Assembly: GCA_963920765.1 (NCBI GenBank)
Contig: OY987244.1
Coordinates: 7,380,501 to 7,444,500, forward strand
Direction: 5' to 3'
Source: Ulota crispa
Lineage: Eukaryota; Streptophyta; Bryopsida; Orthotrichales; Orthotrichaceae
Length of the DNA: 64,000 bases
Part shown: one piece after another, positions 1 through 11,810 of the stretch
How positions within the stretch are numbered: position 1 is the first letter of the stretch
How the letters are laid out: each line of letters starts with the position of its first letter
Translations under genes and position numbers: made by a program
Notes under the pieces: generated by a model
The model's database searches: none
Seen by the model: the letters and a program-made list of their open reading frames with translations, nothing else
What the model was told of the DNA's origin: nothing

Positions 1-336
1 GAGTTCGTCGTCGTCTTCGCAGCGAGAGCGCCACGACGGATGCGTCGATTGCGTCCTCCGCAACCAGCTTTTGCGGCACTACTGTTACTTTCAGTTTCTC
101 AGTCAAAACAAAAAGAAAGGAGGAATTCAGCAGCGTTGAAAGGGAGCCCCGAATGGTCGGACCCCGGCTCCTCGCACGCGGACAAATCCATCACTGATCA
201 CCTCCTGCACGACGACGATGGACGACCACTCTCCACGGTCCACCAAGGTCCACCTCAAAAAGCTAAAAAGTCCCTCGTGCTCATAACTCTGCAGAATGTG
301 GACTTTTTCCCCTCGCGACGGCGCCCACTCCTCACT

Positions 337-359
337 CCCCCCCCCCCCCCCCCCCCCCC
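337..359 (+). repeat. C homopolymer (23 bases)
   Basis: An uninterrupted run of 23 C residues sits just upstream of the possible TATA box. Such runs are prone to sequencing error and length polymorphism. Confidence 0.9.
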
Positions 360-388
360 TCGTCACTTCGTCACTTCGTGTTTCCGTG

Positions 389-395
389 TATAAAC
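389..395 (+). promoter_or_regulatory. Possible TATA box for the ABCG gene
   Basis: TATAAAC lies in a CT-rich context and is followed about 30 bases later by a CA-rich stretch suitable for initiation. If used, the leader to the ATG at 1437 would be about 1 kb, probably with an intron. Position and motif only; weak support. Confidence 0.25.
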
Positions 396-580
396 CTCCT
401 CCTCTACTCACACCGTCGCACTTTAGTACTGACAGACCCTCAACAGGTACATCGGATAATCTAGATCACAAGCATATCGGAGCAGCAGCAGATCGAACGC
501 ACTCAAGCTTCACAGACAAAATTTTACATGCTGAGCGAGGATTCTAGTGTACAACCTTTTACCGATCTTTCGCAGATCTT

Positions 581-650
581 TAGCCGAGTTTTAGCCGAGT
601 TTTAGCTGAGCTTTGGCCGAGCTTTGGACGAGATTTGGACGAAATTTGGC
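581..650 (+). repeat. Short tandem repeat, unit about 12 bases
   Basis: Degenerate copies of TAGCCGAGTTT follow each other, drifting to TGGACGAGATT at the 3' end. It lies in the presumed leader of the ABCG gene. Confidence 0.7.
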
Positions 651-870
651 CTGGAGGCTTGGATTGCAGGAGAAGCAGGTGTGTACGCCATTCATTGTGA
701 TGGTTGTAGTCGGTTTATTGTGCGTATTCGGATGTGGGGTCATCGGCAAAACTGAATGGGAAAATTCTAGAGTGTAAATCTCGGGACGGGCAATTGGGAT
801 TAAGACAGTAGTGGAAAGCGTGCGGGTGTGGATATTTTGGCGGGGTTGAAGGCTTAGGGATCTCAGTTTT

Positions 871-973
871 GAAGCAGACGCACTCACTCAATCTGCAAGG
901 TTCGGATTTCGGAATGAATGTGGAGCTTGAAGCAGACGCACTCAATCTGCAAGGTTCGGATTTTGGAATGAGT
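871..973 (+). repeat. Two-copy tandem repeat, period about 58 bases
   Basis: The segment beginning GAAGCAGACGCACTCA and ending near GGAATGA occurs twice (from 871 and from 929), with a 4-base length difference inside. It is a local duplication in the presumed leader. Confidence 0.8.
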
Positions 974-1436
974 GCCATGGAGCAGCCATTCTTGACCGAA
1001 TCTTTGCGTAGATTTTTTGGCGGTTTGTCTGTTACGTCGTGTGCGAAGAGTGTGGGAGTTGGTGGTGACGGGGCGCGACTGTGACGTGCACAACCTGAGT
1101 CGAGTCCCCGGGTCGGAATGGCTAGTACCACTACTACTACTACAATGCATGCATCTTGGTCACACGGCAGTTGAACGCATGCACTCTCTGGATTCTAAGA
1201 GGATCGTAAGAGGATTCTGAGAGGATTCTTGTGTGTGGCTTTGTGTGCAGATGTTGTGAGAGTGACGACCGCGATTGTCGAGATTCGGACCAGAGTTGGT
1301 AGATTTTGAGGTGATTTGAGGAGGGGATTTAGGAGGAGAGGGATTTGGGAAGGAGGGGGAATTTGGGAGCGAGCCTTGATGATTTGACAGATTGCGAGGG
1401 AGGCGAGCAAGCGCGGGCTGAGCTGAGTCCGTCGTC

Positions 1437-4400
1437 ATGGCAGGAGCAGCCCCGCTGGACAGCATTCAAGACTTCTGGGGGAGTCGACGCTCGGGGAAGT
1501 CGTTCCGCGGGGGGTCGTCACGCAACTGGGGCGTGGGGCCGGACAATGTGTTCGGGCGCAACTCCGCGCTGTCGCGGCGCGATGAGGCGGACGACGAGGA
1601 GGCGCTCAAGTGGGCGGCGCTGGAGAAGCTGCCCACCATGGATCGCCTGCACACCACCATCCTCCAAAAACAGATGGGCAGCCGCGTCGTGCTCGAGGAG
1701 GTGGACGTCCGTCGCATGGGCTTCGTGGAGCGCCAGCAGATCATCGACAGCCTGCTCAAGGTCACCGAGGAGGACAACGAGCGCTTCCTCAAAAAACTCC
1801 GCGCCCGCATCGACAGGTGTCCACTCGCCACTCGTCACTCTCACCCCGCCCAATCTTGTCACATCCAACGTTGTCTTGCTGCACAGAGTTTGGGGTTTGG
1901 TAGTTACAGTGTGTGGGGGAGATTTTGAGCTTTTTCTACTAAAAGTTGACATTTCTCATTTTTAGACAGTTTTTTCAGTGGATGTACCGGCTATTCTCCA
2001 TAAACTCACTTGGAAATTTTCCAAAAATTTAGTTGGTTTTTAGACAGTTTATATAGATTTCAATCAGTTTTTTGCACATTTCATTTTGCTAACTTTCTAT
2101 TGTTGTTTTGGCTCTCCCCATACATTGGGTCGTTGTGTTGTCTATTTGACTTTTGATGTCGCGCATGACAAATGTCAAGTATGAGTGACATTTTGTCTAA
2201 TAAGGCCACATGTAACAAGTTGAGATAATTTGTTAACTTACTTCTAAAATATGACCCAAAATGTAAAATCTAGTAAGTGTATATTAAATTGAGATATTTT
2301 AATAAAATGAAACATTAATATGTCAAGATCGGAAATAGAGAGTGCTTTACTTAAAAATCAACCTTAAAATTAACTTTTAGATAGACAGAAGGACTCTTGT
2401 GTGTCTGTGTGACGTTGTGTTTGTGGAGTTATCTCCATGTGTTGGGGAAGACAATTGGTCACATCTACCAACCCGTTCTGCCTTAAACTTTTCAAATTTC
2501 GAAAAGGTTCTGGAAGCTGAGATTGAACGTTCTCGCATAATCTAAGCCTAACTTGTGTCCCGGATTTGACAGAGTTGGGATCAAGCTTCCTACTATTGAG
2601 GTGCGATACGAGAAACTATCTGTGGATGCGAATGTGCTCGTAGGAGGCCGAGGGCTTCCTACTTTAAAAAATGCTTCGCTCAACTTTCTGCAAGGAGCGC
2701 TGGACAGCACAGGTCTCGTGACGAGCAAGAAGACGACGCTCAACATTCTTCACAGCATTAGTGGCGTCATTAAGCCTGCAAGGTTTGTGTCACCTTGACC
2801 ATGAACGCATGCTTCGTTGCATTAGAATCAACGAATGTGAGCAAGCTTGGTGACATTGCTCCTGTGTGTGATCAGAATGACTTTGCTTCTCGGCCCTCCT
2901 GGTTCGGGGAAGACGTCGTTGCTGCTGGCGCTAGCTGGAAAGCTGGACCCGGACTTGAAAGTGAAGGGGAAAATCTCGTACAACGGACACACTCTCAATG
3001 AGTTTGTTCCTCAGAAAACATCGGTGTATATCAGTCAAAATGATCTCCACGTCGGTGAGATGACTGTCCGTGAGACGCTGGACTTTTCTGCTCGCTGCCA
3101 GGGCGTCGGCACTCGCTATGGTAACTCCACTTGCAACTCCAATCTGCATTGCAGGAACTAAGTTTCTTCAAATTCCTCTAGCGAAGGCTTTGATTCTGGG
3201 AAACAAGCAATGTCAAGCAATGTCAAGCAATATTGTTTTGCGTTTGTGTGCAGACATGCTGGTGGAGCTGGCGAAACGGGAGAGAGAGGCCGGGATTTTC
3301 CCCGAGCAAGACGTGGATGTCTACATGAAGGCAATCGCCATTGAAGGTCAAGAACACAGTCTCGTCACAGATTACATTATGAAGGTACTTAACAAAAAGC
3401 TTCTCCTGTTAACATTCCCAGCTTAAGGATTTGTTCACTAGCATGTACCTATGATGATGTTGCGGCAATCGCTGAAGCTGTGTTGTCGAATTTCGCAGAT
3501 TTTGGGTTTAGACATTTGCGCCAACACCATGGTTGGAGACAACATGCACCGGGGTATCTCCGGAGGTCAGAAGAAGCGCGTCACCACTGGTATGAGCTTC
3601 ACCGGTCAAAGCTCCTCTAAGAAATCACCATGTTTTTCAAATTGCGAGATGTTTGGATTGTTTCTTAGATTTTTGGGGTTGTTGCAGGTGAGATGATTGT
3701 TGGACCGACGGACGCGCTGTTCATGGACGAAATCTCCACGGGGCTTGACAGTTCTACGACGTACCAGATCGTGAAATGCTTGCGCCAGTTGTGTCACGTC
3801 ATGGAGTCCACAATCTTCATGTCGCTCTTGCAACCTGCGCCGGAGACCTTCGAGCTCTTCGACGACGTGGTGCTCTTGTCGGAGGGGCAAGTGGTGTACC
3901 ACGGGCCTCGAGATCACATCCTGGAGTTTTTCGAAGGGTGCGGGTTTCAGTGTCCGGAGCGTAAGGGCGTTGCCGACTTCTTGCAAGAGGTACTTACTTA
4001 TTCCCTTTGTCCCTCAGACACATTTCTTGTACCACTAAAAGCTCCCTTTTGCTGATTTCAAACGCTGAGAATGCGTTTGCCACATGTTCAATGATCTCAT
4101 TGGGCACGTTAAGTAATTAGAGAGCATTTCTCTCGTAGCAAGCTTGGCCTTGCCCATATGAGGTACCATTGATGTTACTTATCTTTAAATTATCAATAAT
4201 GAGGAGCTGGCAACTTTTTGCATGGAATTTGGGTGCTCAAACATTGACATCAAAGTTAGAGATTTTGCATAAATTTGGTGGATGGTACATTGATTCTAGA
4301 ATGCATGTGCCACTAGCGCAAAGACTAAAAGCACAATTAATCCTTTCCAAGGAATCTTTTTGGACGTTTTTAGAGGGACATAGGGAGTACTTACATGCCC

Positions 4401-7400
4401 AAAAGCTCGGGAAAAACTAGGGTGGAGTGGTCTCCTAACCCGTTATTTTGAATCTTCCCCCCTTTCCAAGATGAGTAGTGAGCAAATTTTCTGAACATGC
4501 TGGTCAATGCAGGTGACGTCGATCAAGGACCAAGAGCAGTACTGGCACGACAAGCGGCGCCCATACCGATTCATGTCCGTGAAGCAATTCTCCGACCTGT
4601 TCAAAACGTTCCATGTGGGTCAGAAAATGGCTCACGAGATCGCCGTGCCGTTTGACAAAAGTAGGAGTCACAAGGCCGCGCTAGTGTTTGAGAAATACTC
4701 CACAGGTCGGTACGAGCTTTTCAAGGCCAACTTTGCGAAAGAGTGGCTCCTCATGAAGCGAAATGCAGTGGTCTACGTCTCCAAAACCATTCAGGTAAAA
4801 ACATACCTTTTTCACAGCATTTTCGGGATGCGAGGAGTTTCGAGATCTTGGCAAAAAGTGCCAGTTTTGCGTTGTTTCTTAAAGAATGTGGTGATGGTGG
4901 TGGTTTGCAGGTTGGAATCGTGGGATTGATATCAATGACAGTGTTCTTCAGAACCACGTTGCACCAGAACTCCAACGAAGACGCGCTGGAGTACATGGGC
5001 GCCATGTTTTTCGGCATTGTCATCATCATGTTCAATGGCTATGCAGAGCTGTCTCTCACTCTTGATCGTCTCCCGGTGTTCTACAAGCAACGGGACCTGC
5101 TTTTCTACCCCGCCTGGGCGTATGCCTTGCCTAGTTTGGCGTTGAGCTTGCCGTCTTCTGTTGCGGAGGCCGGAATCTACACTATACTTACATACTACGA
5201 AATCGGATACTCTCCGGAGATCCATAGGTAACCAACATACCCATAGCGCTCGCTTCTCATCACGTTGTCACTTAGTGAGGTTCAAAAACCTTAAATCTCT
5301 AAGCATGCTAACTTCGTCTTTTTGGTTTTTTTGGTTTGGGTTGTTCAGGTTTTTCAAGTACTATCTGATTCTGTTCCTCATGCACCAAATGGCGGGCGCC
5401 ATGTTTCGGATGATTGCTGGTATTTTCCGGACAATGGTGCTGGCTAGCACTGGAGGCACGTTTCTGCTCCTGATCATCTTCACGCTGGGAGGGTTCATCC
5501 TGCCTCGCGTTGAAATCAAGCCCTGGTGGATTTGGGGTTACTGGATCTCGCCTCTCAATTACGCACAAAGCGCCCTGAGTATCAACGAGTTCTTGTCTCC
5601 ACGTTGGAACAAGGTATGCTTACAGCGAGGCTTTTTTGCACGGTTTTTTTAGTGTTTTCCTCTGGCTTCCTGCTTTCCTGCGATATCTTTAAAAAAGTAA
5701 GGGTTTTTTGTTTCTAATACAGATCGGTGGGTTGATTGTGCAGGACTTCGACTCAAATGGTCAGTCGCTAGGACAAGCGGTGCTTGTGAGCAGGGGAATT
5801 CCTACACATAACTCTTATTACTGGGTGGGAGCGGCAGCTCTACTTTTGACCAGTGTGATATTCAACGTCATCTACGTCATCACACTCACGTACTTGAGCC
5901 GTAAGTCCAGTTGGTCTTCGTCTCTCTCCCACTACACGGTGATTTTGACATAATGTTGAAGAGTGTTGATAGGTACTAACGAACCGTTTGAATGGCCAGC
6001 GATGGGGAAGACGCAGACGTCGATCTCGGAGGAGGCGTTATCGGAGAAGCGAGCCAATCTTTTGGGCGAGGAGCCGTTGCTTTCGTCACGGATGAGGAGC
6101 AACTCCAGACGCAAGTCTCGCAGTTCAGGAGCCGGCCTTCGACATTTTCAGAAAGCCTCCAAAGTGAAACGTAAGATGCGTGCTGATTCATTAGCAAAAC
6201 CGTTGTCTGGTCTGAATTCCGAGTGGGCAGGTTTTCTAACTTTTTATTCATTTGACTATGCAACAGAAAATCCATTTTCGGCTGAGAGCATTGGCAACTG
6301 GTCGGAACCGGAGCAGCTGAAAACCATGGACCTTGACAAGTTCGCCATTGAGGCTGATGCGGTGAACGGTGGAAGTGCGAGGAGGGGTGTGACGAAAGGC
6401 ATGATCTTGCCCTTCCAGCCGCACTCGATCTCGTTTGATGACATCAAGTATTACGTGGACATGCCTGCGGAAATGAAGAGCCAGACTGACGAGACCAGGC
6501 TGCAGTTGCTGCATGGGATCACGGGCGCGTTCCGGCCAGGGGTTTTGACGGCGCTGGTGGGAGTGAGTGGCGCCGGGAAGACGACGCTCATGGATGTGCT
6601 GGCTGGACGGAAAACCGGAGGGTATATTGAAGGGGAGATCCGAATCTCTGGGTACCCGAAGAAACAAGAGACGTTCGCTCGCATCGCCGGGTATTGCGAG
6701 CAGAATGATATCCACTCACCGCAAGTGACGGTGCGCGAGTCCCTCGTCTACTCAGCCTGGCTGCGGTTGCCCAAGGAAATCAACAAGGAGACCCGCGAGG
6801 TAAAGGCTTAAACCTTAAACGCCAAAAATCCTAATCCCTCAACTGCATGGGTTCTTCACACCCATTTCCCATTGAAATCTAAGACTCTGATCAGTGTAGA
6901 GCCAAAAGTGGGTACATGGCGCTCCACATCATGTCCCAAGTTTCATGTACTGGTGCATTGTGTTTTGCCTCAGTGTCTGAAAGTTTTGGTACCAAGAAGG
7001 TGGGACTTTACTCAAGGTTTGGGTTCATCCATTTTGCCATAACAACTTCCAGCCCAAGTCCCACTAATATTTGTGCATGATATTTGTGCATGAAATATCT
7101 GTGACTTTCTTTAGTACTCCTTTTGGGCCCTAGTAATCCACCAATGAAGCTGGGGTCTCGCGTTGAGGTTGGACTCCCACAGATGAGACGTGTGAAGCGT
7201 CTCTAAACATGTGATTATCAATAAGGAATTGCTCGGATTTTTGGTGTTTTTGGACATGTATCGTGGAATACACGAAGCTGATTTGGGTTTTTTGGGGGTG
7301 CAGCAATTTGTGGATCAGGTGATGGAGCTGGTGGAACTGACGCCGTTGGAGAATGCCATTGTGGGGCTGCCGGGAGTGTCTGGTTTGTCGACGGAGCAAC

Positions 7401-9479
7401 GGAAGCGCCTCACCATCGCCGTGGAACTGGTGGCCAACCCGTCCATCATTTTCATGGATGAGCCGACTAGTGGGCTTGATGCTCGTGCCGCTGCCATCGT
7501 CATGCGCGCTGTGCGTAACACCGTTGACACCGGCCGTACCGTCGTCTGCACCATTCATCAACCCAGCATTGACATCTTCGAAGCTTTCGACGAGGTGCGC
7601 ACTCCACCCAAGTTCCCAAATTCTCAAATTCCCAATTTCTCATAATTTCACATTCTGCTTTGATACTCAGGAATTTGCAACTGAAAGATCATTGGTTATG
7701 CTGTACCTGCAGATGCTGTTGTTGAAGCGCGGTGGGCAAACAATCTACATGGGACCGCTGGGGCGACTATCTCACAAGCTCGTGGAGTACTTTGAGGTGA
7801 ATACTGGCTTATCGAAATCTATGCCGGTGCAAGATACATATATATCTGGATCGTATGCTTGGAAAACTAAATGGGACGATGTGTAACATTTTTTTGAATT
7901 ATCTGTAGGCTATTCCTGGAGTTCAGAAGATCAAGGAAGGCATCAACCCTGCGACGTGGATGCTTGAAGCCAGCAGCATGTCGGTGGAGACGCAACTAGG
8001 CATTGACTTCGCTGAGATTTACAGAAACTCGTCCCTGTGCCAGTAAGTTCAATCCCTTCTCCATCTAGTTTGGTTTGGTTTTTTTGTACCGGGATATCGA
8101 GATGTAAACTGACATAAAATGTGGTTTTTTTGCTGTGACAGATCGAACAAAGCCCTTGTGAGGGATCTCGAAACTCCACAGCCTGGATCTGAGGACTTGT
8201 ACTACCCAACGCAATACTCCCAGCCCTTCTTCGTGCAAGTGCAAGCCTGCTTCTGGAAGCAATGGTGGACGTACTGGCGGAGTCCGCCCTACAACATGGC
8301 TCGCTTCCTGTTCACCATCATCGCTGCCATTCTTTTCGGCACCATCTTCTGGCAACTCGGCAAGCAAACGTATTTAAACCCTAAACCCTTACTTTGCTCC
8401 GTCGATATCGCCGTGCTTTCAAAATACTTGCCATCTCTTACAAAACTCGAGATTTTTGAACAAAAACTGAGCAAAAAATGGAACTCTGCAGGACGAAAGC
8501 GATGACTCTTCTGAGTGTGATGGGGTCCATGTATGGAGCGACGTTGTTCATCGGAGTGAACAACGCATCCGGCGTGCAACCTGTCGTGGCCATCGAGCGT
8601 ACCATTTTCTACAGAGAGAGAGCGGCAGGAATGTACTCAGCATTTCCATATGCCCTAGCACAGGTACAGAAACCCCAAACACTTTGACATTTTGTACTAT
8701 TATTTTAGGGTGTAAGGTTCCGTGACCTAACAGCAGAGAAATGCTTCTTGCTGATGCGCAGGTTTTGATTGAGGTTCCGTACTGTTTCATTCAAACCCTA
8801 GCCTACTCTGTGATCACGTACGCCATGATCAGCCTCGACTGGACGTTCATCAAGTTCTTCTGGTACACGTACATCCTGTTCTTCACCCTCCTCTACTTCA
8901 CGTACTACGGCATGATGGCCGTGTCGCTCACTCCCAACCACCAGGTCGCCGCCATCGTTGCGTCCGGGTTCTACTCCATCTTCAATCTCTTCTCCGGCTT
9001 CGTCATCTTCAAACCGGTACGGCCTCCATTCTTCCTAAATCCTAAAACCCGTCGAAACCCTTAAACCGCTCGAAACCCTAAAAATGGCCGAAACCCTAAA
9101 ATTGTTTGAAACCCTAAAAACACTCGGAAAGGCTCAAAATCTCTGGAGATAGACGTGTATGTGTCTGACGAACCTGTGGGATGTTTGGTTGCAGGATATT
9201 CCAGTGTGGTGGGCGTGGTACTACTGGATTTGTCCGACGGCGTGGACGCTGTACGGGCAGATTCTGACGCAGTTCGAGGATCAGAAGTCACCAGTGTTGC
9301 CGATCGGGTATAATGACACTCAGGAGAATTACATTCCCATGAAGCAGTTTCTGCGGACTCAGTTTGGCTTTGAGGAGTCCTTGTTGGGCGTCGTGGTGGC
9401 CATGCCCATTCTGTTCACGCTTCTGTTTGCCGGGGTGTTTGCGTTTGCCATCAAGTACTTGAATTTCCAGCAGCGGTAG
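1437..9479 (+). CDS. Full-size PDR-type ABC transporter (ABCG subfamily)
   Basis: Plasma-membrane ATP-driven exporter with the reversed layout NBD-TMD-NBD-TMD. Rebuilt exons: 1437-1816, 2573-2782, 2876-3120, 3254-3384, 3499-3589, 3688-3989, 4513-4794, 4911-5227, 5349-5613, 5744-5900, 6000-6799, 7304-7594, 7713-7796, 7909-8042, 8142-8369, 8492-8663, 8762-9016, 9195-9479. Phase is kept throughout, giving about 1,540 residues (family about 1,420-1,500). NBD1 shows Walker A GPPGSGKT (about residue 203), signature ISGGQKKR (about 342) and Walker B ALFMDE (about 362). NBD2 shows GVSGAGKTT, the degenerate signature [11 protein letters not shown] and [12 protein letters not shown]. Hydrophobic segments after each NBD form the TMDs; the second TMD ends in the C-terminal KYLNFQQR. 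The start ATG opens a PDR-like N-terminus with [13 protein letters not shown]. Substrate cannot be predicted. Two spots are ambiguous: an in-frame optional 96-base segment (6171-6266) and an alternative acceptor that would add IGGLIVQ before 5744. Confidence 0.95.
3999..4389 (+). mobile_element. Stowaway-like MITE, family A copy 1
   Basis: A 391-bp element bounded by TA, with terminal inverted repeats related to CTCCCTCTGTCCCTC (left TTCCCTTTGTCCCTC, right GAGGGACATAGGGAG). It fills most of ABCG intron 6 and starts only about 10 bases after the 5' splice site. Its body (TTTCTTGTACCACTA...GCATGTGCCACTAGC) matches the copies at 19.9 and 53 kb. TA target duplication and CTCCCTC ends are known for Stowaway (Tc1/mariner) MITEs. 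Confidence 0.85.
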
Positions 9480-11810
9480 AAGTAGTAGTAAGTTGTAGCA
9501 AAGCTACAGCTACTACTGTAGAGTAGAAACAAAACGTAGAATTTCCTGAAGAGACGGGGGGCTTGTTGCTGCTAAACCCTAAACCCTAAACCGTGCCGAC
9601 CTCGATTCTTCGCCCCCGCGCGTTTGTACCATAGAGAGGTGACTGGCAGCCCCGTTGCGTCGCGGCACGTCACGTTACGTCAGATCGCGTCGTGTTGCGG
9701 CACGTCGCGGCACGTTACGTCGCGTCGTGTTGCGGGCGCCATCGTTTTTCCGTCGCGTCAGAGCGGATTTATACCTTTGTAACATTTTTTGGTTGATAGT
9801 GCACATATTCATTCGTTTAGGATGTTTCATCCGACCTCATATGAAATTTTGTACTGGTGTAGATTCTGTGTTCGCATGTGTGATTTTTTGTGATTGGCTC
9901 TAGTTGTTGAATGAGGTAAAATCCAAGTCTAACAATTTGACCCTTTTTTTTGCTTTTTCCTTGCAGATTTATTTTAGTATATGAATCTTTTCTTGGTAGA
10001 AAGTCTGCTAATTTCAGCTATTTTTTGTGAATATTGGTGAGTTTTTGTGCTAGGTCTATACCGAGTTTGCAGTTTGGGAAGTATTTGTTAGGAGGAAATT
10101 ATAACGTAGTGCCATTTTGTTAGTTGTTGTGATTGTTGTTGAAGGAATGCTTGGAAGGAAGGGGATTGAGTTAATTATGTGTAGGAATGGGCTTCTGGTG
10201 TTTGATTTGACATGGGTGCAACTTGCTTAAAGTTGACTCTAGACCATAAAGGAGAAAGTTTTGCGTAAAGAGAGTCTATCTTGAGGAAGTTCGAGTAAGC
10301 TCTTTACATAAAGCTAACTAGTGTTGCTAAGAGCTAGCTTGTTGTAGCGTAATTGCCTGTTTTGTTGAGTAAATGTGGGTAGGTTTTTAATGGTCTAACT
10401 ATTTTGATTGGAGTTTAGAATCAATAATGGGAACGCATTGCTATATCTCTTCTTTTCCTTTTTTGTACAAAGGAGACTACATGTTTTCATGGCTATTGTA
10501 ATGTTTGCTCACCTCATTACAATGCTTTTGAAGAAGGGGTGATTATTTTTTCATTTTGGTTCTAAAATCTTGATGGTATCACTCTCTATGCTCAAATAAG
10601 TCAATGAGCAAACTAGGCTCTCCCATCTTTGTTATACTCCTCAAGCTTGTATATGCCTAGTCAAATTGAGTCACCACAAAAATGATGGTAGTTTTATGTG
10701 ACATGTGTTTAGTCTTTGTGGTTCTGATGTTGCATGTAAGCATTTCTTTTCTTTTTTGACAAGGCAAATAATGGCAATCACTGACAAAGTTGTACAAAGT
10801 CACTAGCAAGTTTTGATGTCTATTTAGGTGTAGGGTGGCAATGTGAGTATCACAGTGGGGGGACAATTGTTTGATCAAGTACCTACTTTGAATGGGTTGT
10901 GAGTGACCAAACACATTTGCCCCCCCATTGTACTAGAAATCCTTGGTTTTGATTTTGAGATATAACCAACCTTACCTTTCAAAAGCAAATGCAACATACT
11001 AAATTGCCCTAAATACAACTCGTAATACAATAGTTGTTCTTTTACTATTTGTGTTCTTATTTATATTAAATTGAGTTTTGCATGTCTAGAGTGTGTCATG
11101 GCTTTAGGTGGATACATGTTTACCCCTAAATGCCCAATTGCCAACGTTTTCCTTGTTTTTGGAAGGCAATTTTGAAGTTTTTGAATTATCCTTTGATGAT
11201 CATCATTAACTAGGGTTTTTTGTTTTGTTTTGAGCTGGTTGCTCCTCAGGCCAAAATCTGATTTATGAAAGTGAAGATATGGCCCCGTGTGGTTTTTTTT
11301 CAGTGGAAAATTAGGATGTAGGAACTTATACACTGAAATTGACTGGCTGTGCCCAATTTTAAAAAAATAAAAAACTGGCATTTCAAAAACAAGTCTTATG
11401 AAAAGGGGGCTACAAAACCCAAAAACTTATAGCAAAATATGCAATATTTGAAAAAAATTACAACAATTGAAAGATCAAGGGAAAAAAAGACAAAATTGCA
11501 TCTTACTAGAACTACTCAAAATTCACATCCCTACTCCAACTCTACCAAGGTTTAAACTATAGCCACCTAATTTCATGCCCCTTCACCAATGTAATCTCCA
11601 ACATAATTTCACATTACATGCTTCTTCACCACTAAGTGCCAAAGATACAAATATTTGAAATTGAAATGCTATAAGATCAAAGGTCATCAAACTAGCATGT
11701 TATAACATAAACAAAAACAAGTTGGCTTATAATTAACCAAAGCAAGAATATCAAATCACCTCTTCAAACTTAGGTGTTTCCTGAACAAACTATTTAGCAT
11801 ATGCTAAGTG
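9480..11810. other. Spacer downstream of the ABCG gene
   Basis: It begins with the ABCG 3' UTR, including a telomere-like AAACCCTAAACCCTAAACC near 9575 and a GC-rich repeat (separate entry). From about 9,780 it becomes AT-rich with no open frame that looks coding and no family I recognise. Confidence 0.5.
9652..9740 (+). repeat. CpG-rich tandem/palindromic repeat
   Basis: Iterated CGTCGCGGCACGT, CACGTTACGTC and GCGTCGTGTTGCGG units, about two copies of a ~45-base period, in otherwise AT-rich DNA. It lies about 170-260 bases after the ABCG stop codon, in the 3' UTR or just beyond. Function unknown. Confidence 0.7.

Larger units (their letters stand above)
1..1436. other. Upstream region and probable 5' leader of the ABC transporter gene
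   Basis: I see no convincing protein-coding gene here; the short reading frames are low-complexity and overlap each other. The stretch holds a C homopolymer, a possible TATA box near 389, short tandem repeats at 581-650 and 871-973, and possible leader splice sites (CAACAG before GTACAT near 440; GTGTGCAG near 1250). It is most likely the promoter plus a long, possibly spliced, 5' untranslated leader of the gene that starts at 1437. That assignment is inference. Confidence 0.4.

Noticed and set aside
1345-1965. 206-codon plus-strand frame at the start of the ABC transporter
   Set aside because: It is an out-of-register reading of the GC-rich first exon; the overlapping frame matches the PDR N-terminus and splices in phase.
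9572-9592. Interstitial telomere as a chromosome-fusion scar
   Set aside because: Only about three units; similar short AAACCCTA runs are scattered in many introns and leaders here, so they are ordinary teloboxes.
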